DNA of 64,000 nucleotides from Tenderia sp965602225. Its GTDB lineage: Bacteria > Pseudomonadota > Gammaproteobacteria > Tenderiales > Tenderiaceae. A model generated the notes under the pieces. The model searched no databases. It worked only from the letters and a program-made list of their open reading frames with translations, and had not been told where the DNA came from. The position numbers and the translations under genes were made by a program. The DNA is taken from assembly GCA_965602225.1 (NCBI GenBank), contig CBFCYE010000004.1:68096-132095 (forward strand), given 5' to 3'. Within the stretch, counting starts at the first letter, position 1; each line of letters begins with the position of its first letter. Shown piece after piece: positions 58,567-64,000 of this stretch.

Positions 58567-59592
58567 ATGAAATTCATTGATGAAGCCAGGATTCGGGTGC
58601 AGGCAGGCGACGGCGGTAACGGCTGCGTTGCCTTCCGCCGTGAAAAATTCATCCCTTTTGGTGGGCCGAATGGTGGTGATGCCGGTGACGGTGGCAGTGT
58701 TTATCTGGTTGCAGATGAGAACATCAATACCTTGGTGGATTTTCGTTTTAAGCGTGATTATCGTGCTACTCGCGGTCAGAACGGCATGGGCAGTGATTGT
58801 ACTGGCAAGAGCGGTGATGACCTGTATATCCATGTTCCGATCGGCACCTTGGTCATTGATGATGATACTGATGAGCAAATGGGCGACCTGATCGAGCACG
58901 ATCAGAAGCTGTTGGTCGCTCAGGGTGGTTTTCATGGTCTGGGTAATGCTCGTTTTAAGAGTAGTACCAACCGCACTCCGCGCCAGGCGACCTCGGGTAC
59001 GCCCGGTGATGTGCGTTGGCTGCGGATGGAATTGAAGCTGCTGGCCGATATCGGTCTGCTAGGATTGCCCAATGCTGGCAAGTCGACCTTTATACGCTCT
59101 GTTTCTTCGGCTCGGCCTAAGGTAGGGGATTACCCTTTTACCACTCTTAATCCTAATCTCGGGGTGGTTAGCGTCGATTACGAGCGCAGTTTTGTAATTG
59201 CTGATATTCCGGGTGTGATTGAGGGTGCTGCTGAAGGCGCTGGTTTGGGTATTCAGTTTCTCAAGCATCTTACCCGTACTCGGCTGCTGATGCATTTGGT
59301 GGATGTGGCACCTTTTGATGAATCTGATCCTGTCGAGAATGTCCGTCTGATTGCTAAAGAGTTGGAGAAATACAGTGCTGATCTGGCTAGTCGGCCGCGT
59401 TGGTTGGTGCTGAATAAGATCGATTTGTTGCCTGAAGAAGAGCGCGAACAACGCTGTCAGGAAGTTATTGATGGTCTGGATTGGCAGGGGCCGGTGTTCA
59501 AGATTGCTGCTATCAATAAGACCAACACCCAGCCGCTGGTCTATCAAATCATGGAATATCTTGAGCAACACCCGGTGACAAGCGACGACTGA
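58567..59592 (+). CDS. obgE: GTPase ObgE/CgtA
   Basis: A 341-residue GTPase involved in 50S assembly and stress control. The Gly-rich Obg domain covers 1-158 (FGGPNGGDAGDGGSVYLVAD). The G domain has G1 GLPNAGKST (about 165-173), G3 DIPG and G4 NKIDLL. It ends without the acidic tail of some homologues. It follows the rpmA terminator and is followed by proB. Confidence 0.97.
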   Translation: MKFIDEARIRVQAGDGGNGCVAFRREKFIPFGGPNGGDAGDGGSVYLVADENINTLVDFRFKRDYRATRGQNGMGSDCTGKSGDDLYIHVPIGTLVIDDDTDEQMGDLIEHDQKLLVAQGGFHGLGNARFKSSTNRTPRQATSGTPGDVRWLRMELKLLADIGLLGLPNAGKSTFIRSVSSARPKVGDYPFTTLNPNLGVVSVDYERSFVIADIPGVIEGAAEGAGLGIQFLKHLTRTRLLMHLVDVAPFDESDPVENVRLIAKELEKYSADLASRPRWLVLNKIDLLPEEEREQRCQEVIDGLDWQGPVFKIAAINKTNTQPLVYQIMEYLEQHPVTSDD

Positions 59593-59634
59593 CGCGTCAC
59601 AATACGTTCAGTTTTTTCTTACTGTAAGATTTCT

Positions 59635-60762
59635 ATGACGTTACGCCAACAGCTGGGCCAATCAAAACGCTGGGTGGTCAAGGTCGGTAGTTCGCTAGTG
59701 ACCAATGATGGCCAGGGTTTGAATTACGAATTGATCGCTGCCTGGGTTGATCAGATCGCCGCGCTGCGTAAGCAGGGTATTCAGTTGGTATTGGTTTCAT
59801 CTGGTGCCGTGGCTGAGGGTATGAAACGCCTTGGCTGGGATAAACGTCCTCACGCTATCCATCAACTTCAGGCTGCGGCTGCTGTCGGTCAGATGGGCCT
59901 GGTTCAGGCCTATGAATCTCGTTTTCAACAATATGATATCCATACCGCCCAGGTGCTGCTGACGCATGAAGATCTGGTTGACCGACGTCGTTATCTCAAT
60001 GCCCGCAGCACCTTGCGAACCCTGCTTGATCTGGGAGTGGTGCCAGTGGTGAATGAGAATGACACTGTTGCCGTGGATGAAATATGTTTTGGTGATAATG
60101 ACACCCTGGCGGCGTTGGTGGGGAACCTGGTTGAGGCGGAGCTGGTGGTGTTGTTGACCGATCAGGCGGGTATGTATGAGTCTGATCCACGTCAAAATCC
60201 AGATGCTTCTATTATCCTTCAGCGTCAGGCGGGTGATCCCGAATTAGAAAGAATGGCCTTAGGCGGTGGTGTTGGCAGTCTAGGTCGTGGCGGCATGCTG
60301 ACCAAGGTGTGTGCTGCTGAACGTGCCGCCCGTTCTGGTGCGGCGACTTTGATCGCGCCCGGACGTGAACCTGCGGTGTTGCAAAAGGTCGCCGCCGGTG
60401 AAGAGGTTGGCACCTTGATTACACCAGGTAAACAGCCCTTGGCTGCGCGGAAGCAGTGGTTGGCTGGGCATATGCAATTGCGTGGCAAGCTGGTGCTGGA
60501 TGAGGGTGCGGTAAAGGTTTTGCGGGACTCTGGTCGTAGTCTATTACCTGTCGGCGTGACTGCGGTTGAGGGTGGCTTTGGTCGTGGTGAAGTGGTTGCT
60601 TGTGTCGGCCCTGATGGTCGTGAGATTGCTCGTGGTCTGGTGAATTACGCTGCTGATGAAGCGCGCAAAATTATGGGGCAGTCCAGTGAGCTGATTGAAT
60701 CAATTTTGGGTTATGTGGATGAATCAGAGTTGATTCACAGGGATAATCTGGTTTTGGCTTAG
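59635..60762 (+). CDS. proB: Glutamate 5-kinase
   Basis: A 375-residue enzyme of proline synthesis that phosphorylates glutamate. The kinase domain (1-255) has VVKVGSSLVTND near the N-terminus, VSSGAVAEGM (about 54-63), NENDTVAVDE and GTGGM-like GRGGMLTKVCAAERA. The C-terminal PUA domain covers about 275-370 (KLVLDEGAVKVL, GVTAVEGGFGRGEVVACVG). It lies 42 bases after obgE. Confidence 0.97.
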   Translation: MTLRQQLGQSKRWVVKVGSSLVTNDGQGLNYELIAAWVDQIAALRKQGIQLVLVSSGAVAEGMKRLGWDKRPHAIHQLQAAAAVGQMGLVQAYESRFQQYDIHTAQVLLTHEDLVDRRRYLNARSTLRTLLDLGVVPVVNENDTVAVDEICFGDNDTLAALVGNLVEAELVVLLTDQAGMYESDPRQNPDASIILQRQAGDPELERMALGGGVGSLGRGGMLTKVCAAERAARSGAATLIAPGREPAVLQKVAAGEEVGTLITPGKQPLAARKQWLAGHMQLRGKLVLDEGAVKVLRDSGRSLLPVGVTAVEGGFGRGEVVACVGPDGREIARGLVNYAADEARKIMGQSSELIESILGYVDESELIHRDNLVLA

Positions 60763-60777
60763 ACGGGACTTTATTTT

Positions 60778-60798
60778 CCCATTAAAAACCTTAATGGG
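60778..60798. repeat. Short perfect inverted repeat after proB
   Basis: CCCATTAA and TTAATGGG pair around a five-base loop just after the proB stop and before the shared terminator. It may form part of a tandem 3' structure. Confidence 0.4.
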
Positions 60799-60806
60799 TA
60801 GGCATA

Positions 60807-60833
60807 AAAAAACCGGCTAGAAGCCGGTTTTTT
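60807..60833. terminator. Bidirectional terminator between proB and rpsT
   Basis: A perfect 12-bp inverted repeat (AAAAAACCGGCT, AGCCGGTTTTTT) around a three-base loop. It serves both convergent genes. Confidence 0.92.
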
Positions 60834-60852
60834 ATTGTTTATGCTTTAACGC

Positions 60853-61116
60853 TTAGGCCATCGCTTTAATGTGACCATTCAAGCGGCTCTTATGACGAGC
60901 AGCCTTGTTGGCGTGGATGATGCCTTTGCCAGTCATGTTGTCGATAACAGGTACAGCAGCAGTAAATGCAGCTTGTGCATCTTCTTTGTTGCCAGCGTCA
61001 ATCGCTTTGACAGTGTTTTTGATATGAGTGCGCAGCTTGGAGCGCAGACCTGCGTTGTGTTGACGGCTGACTTCAGCCTGACGGGCGCGTTTTTTAGCTT
61101 GTGCAGAGTTAGCCAA
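60853..61116 (-). CDS. rpsT: 30S ribosomal protein S20
   Basis: An 87-residue basic ribosomal protein (MANSAQAKKRARQAEVSRQHN), located between proB and murJ. The initiation codon is TTG, preceded by AGGAG about eight bases upstream. The same UUG start in E. coli rpsT contributes to its translational autoregulation, so similar control is likely here. It is divergent from murJ. Confidence 0.97.
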   Translation of the reverse strand: MANSAQAKKRARQAEVSRQHNAGLRSKLRTHIKNTVKAIDAGNKEDAQAAFTAAVPVIDNMTGKGIIHANKAARHKSRLNGHIKAMA

Positions 61117-61343
61117 GGTAGGGCTCCTAAAAAAATTCTAATCAATCAATCCGACCCACAAAAACTGTGAGGCCTCAGAGGCGCGTAAATATGCCTGAAT
61201 GGCGTCAGCTTGTCAACTGTAGTTGATGTTTCTCACTATCTAAATAACCACGCCGGTAACAATATGAGCCAGTGTTTGTGTGTTTTTTAGATAGAACGAG
61301 TAGAATTCAGAAAAGACATAGAAAATAATAAAAACAGGGGCTT

Positions 61344-62888
61344 ATGACTAAAAAAATGCTCAAATCGACGGCCACGGTAAGTGGAATGACCCTGCTGTCG
61401 CGGATTTTGGGTTTTGTTCGTGACATGGTGGTGGCACGTATTTTTGGTGCTGGCATGGCGACGGATGCCTTTTTCGTCGCCTTCAAGATCCCCAACTTCA
61501 TGCGTCGCCTGTTTGCCGAGGGTGCCTTCTCCCAGTCCTTTGTGCCGGTATTGTCGGAATACAAGACCCAGCGCGAGCACGATGAAACCAAGCGGCTGGC
61601 CGATGATGTGGCTGGAACCTTCGGTGCTGTGCTGTTGCTGATCACGATTATAGGTGTGCTGGCAGCACCGGTACTGATTACCATCTTTGCGCCGGGTTTT
61701 CTTGATGAACCAGGTAAGTACGATCTGGCCACTGATATGCTTAGATTTACCTTTCCCTATATCTTTTTTATCTCACTGACTGCCTTTGCCGGCGGCATCC
61801 TCAATACCTATGGTCGCTTTGGTGTGCCAGCCTTTACGCCGGTTTTATTGAATCTGGTATTGATCAGTTGCGCCTTGTGGCTGGCACCAAAAATGGACGA
61901 GCCCATTATGGCCCTGGCCTGGGGAGTGTTTTTCGCTGGAATGGCGCAACTGCTGTTCCAGTTTCCCTTTTTGGCCAAGTTGAAGCTGCTACCGCGCCCA
62001 CGTTTTAATCGAAAAAGTGAGGGGGTACAGAAGATAAAGACATTGATGATTCCGGCGATATTTGGCTCATCAGTGGCGCAAATCAATTTGTTGCTGGATA
62101 CCTTGATTGCCTCATTTCTGGTCACCGGCAGTGTTACCTGGCTCTATTTTTCCGACCGACTGGTGGAGTTTCCTCTGGGGGTGTTTGGCATTGCCCTAGC
62201 GACGGTGATTCTGCCCAATCTTTCGCGTCAGCATGCGGCGGCTTCGACTGAGGCCTTTTCCAAAACCCTGGATTGGGCGCTGCGTTGGGTGCTGATTGTA
62301 GGCACCCCGGCCATGGTGGGCTTATTTCTGCTGGCTGGACCAATGTTGACTACGCTGTTTCAATACGGAGAATTTAGTCCGTATGATGTCGAGATGGCGA
62401 CCCGCAGCCTGATGGCCTATTCCATTGGCCTGATGGGCTTTATCCTGGTCAAGGTGTTGGCGCCAGGTTTTTATGCTCGTCAGGACACCAAGACGCCGGT
62501 CAAGATTGGCATCATCGCCATGGTCTCGAATATGGTGATGAATCTGATCCTGGTGTTTCCCTTGGCCCATGCCGGGCTGGCGCTGGCAACGTCGCTGTCT
62601 GCTTTTCTCAATGCCTTTCTGTTGTTTCGCGTATTGCGGCGCGAAGGTGTTTATAGCCCGGAGGCAGGCTGGGCGAAGCTGATGTTGCAGGTATTGGTGG
62701 CCAATCTAGCCATGGCCGCTTTGTTGTGGTGGGGCGCGGGTGACCTACAAAGCTGGTTTGCCTGGAGTGGTTGGCAACGGAGCATGCAGCTGTTGTTGTG
62801 GATTGCTGCTGGAGCGGTGCTCTATTTCGCGGTGTTGTTGCTAACCGGGGTTAAGTTTCGTCAGCTTTGGCAGCAAAAAGGTGCTTAA
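61344..62888 (+). CDS. murJ: Lipid II flippase MurJ
   Basis: A 514-residue MOP-superfamily protein with 14 predicted helices, moving lipid II to the periplasm for peptidoglycan synthesis. The N-terminal TVSGMTLLSRILGFVRDMVVARIFGAGMATDAFFVAFKIPN region (residues 10-50, in parts) is highly characteristic, including the key Arg residues. It lies between rpsT and ribF, a common arrangement. A second, shorter MurJ-like flippase is at 47266-48525. Confidence 0.97.
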   Translation: MTKKMLKSTATVSGMTLLSRILGFVRDMVVARIFGAGMATDAFFVAFKIPNFMRRLFAEGAFSQSFVPVLSEYKTQREHDETKRLADDVAGTFGAVLLLITIIGVLAAPVLITIFAPGFLDEPGKYDLATDMLRFTFPYIFFISLTAFAGGILNTYGRFGVPAFTPVLLNLVLISCALWLAPKMDEPIMALAWGVFFAGMAQLLFQFPFLAKLKLLPRPRFNRKSEGVQKIKTLMIPAIFGSSVAQINLLLDTLIASFLVTGSVTWLYFSDRLVEFPLGVFGIALATVILPNLSRQHAAASTEAFSKTLDWALRWVLIVGTPAMVGLFLLAGPMLTTLFQYGEFSPYDVEMATRSLMAYSIGLMGFILVKVLAPGFYARQDTKTPVKIGIIAMVSNMVMNLILVFPLAHAGLALATSLSAFLNAFLLFRVLRREGVYSPEAGWAKLMLQVLVANLAMAALLWWGAGDLQSWFAWSGWQRSMQLLLWIAAGAVLYFAVLLLTGVKFRQLWQQKGA

Positions 62889-62962
62889 TTCGATGACATT
62901 AATATAAGGTGTCTTATAATAAGCGCCTTTGTGCTGTGTGGGCCAGGTAGACCGGATCTGAA

Positions 62963-63892
62963 ATGGAATTAATTCGTGGTTTTCACAATCTGCGGCCACG
63001 TCATCGTGGTTGTATTGCCACGATTGGCAATTTTGATGGTGTTCATTTAGGTCATCAGGCGGTGTTAGGGCAGTTGGCCGAGGCCGCTGGGCGGATGAAT
63101 CTGCCGACGGTAGTGATTAGCTTTGAGCCGCAGCCGCAGGAGTTTTTTGGCGCTGCCGCCGAAGCGCCACGGTTGACCCGGCTGCGGGAGAAGTTGCAGG
63201 CGCTGCGGCGTTATTCGGTTGACCGGGTGGTGTGTCTGTCATTCAGTGATCATCTGGCCCAGCTGTCGGCCGATGGATTTATTCGCCAGCTGTTGGTTGA
63301 AGGTCTGGATGTGCGCTACCTGGTGGTAGGTGATGATTTCCGTTTTGGTTTTCAGCGCCAGGGTGATTTCGCCATGCTCAAGGCGGCTGGGGAAAAATAC
63401 GGTTTTCAGGTGGTGAGCATGCACAGCTTTCAGGTGGATGGCGAACGTGTCAGCAGCACCCGGGTGCGCGAGGCGCTGGCCCACGGGGCGATGACCACAG
63501 CGGAAAAGCTGTTGGGTCGCACCTATCGTATGAGTGGCCGGGTGGCCCATGGCGACAAACGTGGCCGTGACCTGGGTTTTCCCACTGCCAATATTCATCT
63601 GCATCGCCAGGCGACACCCGTTCGTGGCGTGTTTGCAGTGGAGATGTTTGGTATAGAGGGTGAACCAATTACCGGTGTGGCCAATGTCGGTGTGCGGCCG
63701 ACGGTGGATGGCACGCGCAGCCTGCTGGAAGTACACCTGTTTGATTTTGATAGCGAGATCTATGGTCGCTATGTGGAAGTGGTTTTTTTACACAAGTTGC
63801 GCGATGAAGTGCGCTTTGCTTCGCTAGATGCCTTAAAACAACAGATAGGTTTGGATGGCGAAGCGGCACGACAGTTTTTCGCACAGCGTTAG
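62963..63892 (+). CDS. ribF: Bifunctional riboflavin kinase / FAD synthetase
   Basis: A 309-residue enzyme making FMN and FAD. The N-terminal adenylyltransferase domain has IGNFDGVHLGHQAVL (about 21-35) and SSTRVREAL (about 161-169). The C-terminal riboflavin kinase domain starts near 185 with MSGRVAHGDKRGRDLGFPTANI. It follows murJ by 74 bases; in relatives ileS and lspA would follow beyond the window edge. Confidence 0.97.
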   Translation: MELIRGFHNLRPRHRGCIATIGNFDGVHLGHQAVLGQLAEAAGRMNLPTVVISFEPQPQEFFGAAAEAPRLTRLREKLQALRRYSVDRVVCLSFSDHLAQLSADGFIRQLLVEGLDVRYLVVGDDFRFGFQRQGDFAMLKAAGEKYGFQVVSMHSFQVDGERVSSTRVREALAHGAMTTAEKLLGRTYRMSGRVAHGDKRGRDLGFPTANIHLHRQATPVRGVFAVEMFGIEGEPITGVANVGVRPTVDGTRSLLEVHLFDFDSEIYGRYVEVVFLHKLRDEVRFASLDALKQQIGLDGEAARQFFAQR

Positions 63893-63898
63893 ATGTAG

Positions 63899-63924
63899 GG
63901 TGGGTTAGCGCAGCGTAACCCACC
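63899..63924. repeat. Palindromic intergenic repeat after ribF
   Basis: GGTGGGTTA and TAACCCACC form a perfect 9-bp stem around GCGCAGCG. A second partial copy of the left arm (GGTGGGTTGCGCTGCGC) reaches the window edge at 63984-64000, and small hairpins (TCGCC-AGA-GGCGA at 63966-63978) lie between. This is a common type of gammaproteobacterial intergenic repeat. Confidence 0.65.
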
Positions 63925-64000
63925 GGTTTGTCGCGGTTAGCGACACATCTGGATTATGATTTGTATCGCCAGAGGCGATGCTTGGTGGGTTGCGCTGCGC

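Noticed and set aside
1..64000. tRNA, rRNA, CRISPR arrays, prophage, integrase, toxin-antitoxin or restriction genes
   Set aside because: None was recognised on reading both strands and the translated frames; small RNAs without a clear signature could be missed.

Overview
The window looks like chromosome of a gammaproteobacterium, probably a free-living respiratory or sulfur-oxidiser-like lineage; this is inferred from gene orders (ftsY-ftsE-ftsX-rpoH, pilB-pilC-pilD-coaE-zapD-yacG, rplU-rpmA-obgE-proB, a bioB-bioF-bioH-bioC operon) and from protein character. Most of it is housekeeping sequence. I see no rRNA, tRNA, CRISPR array, prophage or full insertion sequence.

Layout. 1-6.8 kb: respiration-related accessory genes (small membrane proteins, a CcoG-type ferredoxin, a haem c lipoprotein, a FixH-like lipoprotein, and on the other strand a very short haem-copper-oxidase-subunit-I-like protein with a Cys-rich partner). 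6.86-13.8 kb (minus): a 37-residue membrane microprotein with its own promoter, gamma-glutamyltransferase, YfhL ferredoxin, CoaD, a single-domain globin, RsmD and an M16 peptidase pair split by a MITE-like element. 13.9-18.7 kb (plus): ftsY, ftsE, ftsX, rpoH and a voltage-gated cation channel with an unusually acidic selectivity filter. 18.8-21.4 kb (minus): a large cytoplasmic-looking metzincin-like protein with a small companion, both uncharacterised. 21.5-31.2 kb: SCO1-like protein, DUF3562-like protein, DMT exporter, bioD, then oxyR divergent from a rubrerythrin/rubredoxin/rubredoxin-reductase operon, then bioC-bioH-bioF-bioB. A BirA-type operator overlaps the bioB promoter. 31.2-35.6 kb: comF, an outer membrane protein, small genes, a Nudix-ThiE fusion, yacG and zapD.

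35.7-56.3 kb is a type IV pilus region interrupted by a glycan cluster. coaE and pilD-pilC-pilB lie on one side; pilA and pilR-pilS lie on the other; about 12 kb of AT-richer glycosyltransferase, methyltransferase, flippase and asparagine synthase genes sit between them as two convergent blocks. Directly downstream of pilA are a polytopic GT-C-like protein with a TPR tail and a GT2 polyprenyl-phosphate sugar synthase-like protein. Together with a Ser/Thr-rich stretch in the pilin this suggests an unrecognised pilin glycosylation pair. The pilA promoter is sigma-54 type, fitting the adjacent PilS/PilR.

56.4-64 kb returns to core genes: a PP0621-like protein, ispB, rplU-rpmA-obgE-proB, rpsT (UUG start), murJ and ribF, ending in a palindromic intergenic repeat. 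The best candidates for something undescribed are the pilin-linked GT-C/GT2 pair, the metzincin-like protein with its companion, the acidic-filter channel, and the short oxidase-like proteins.
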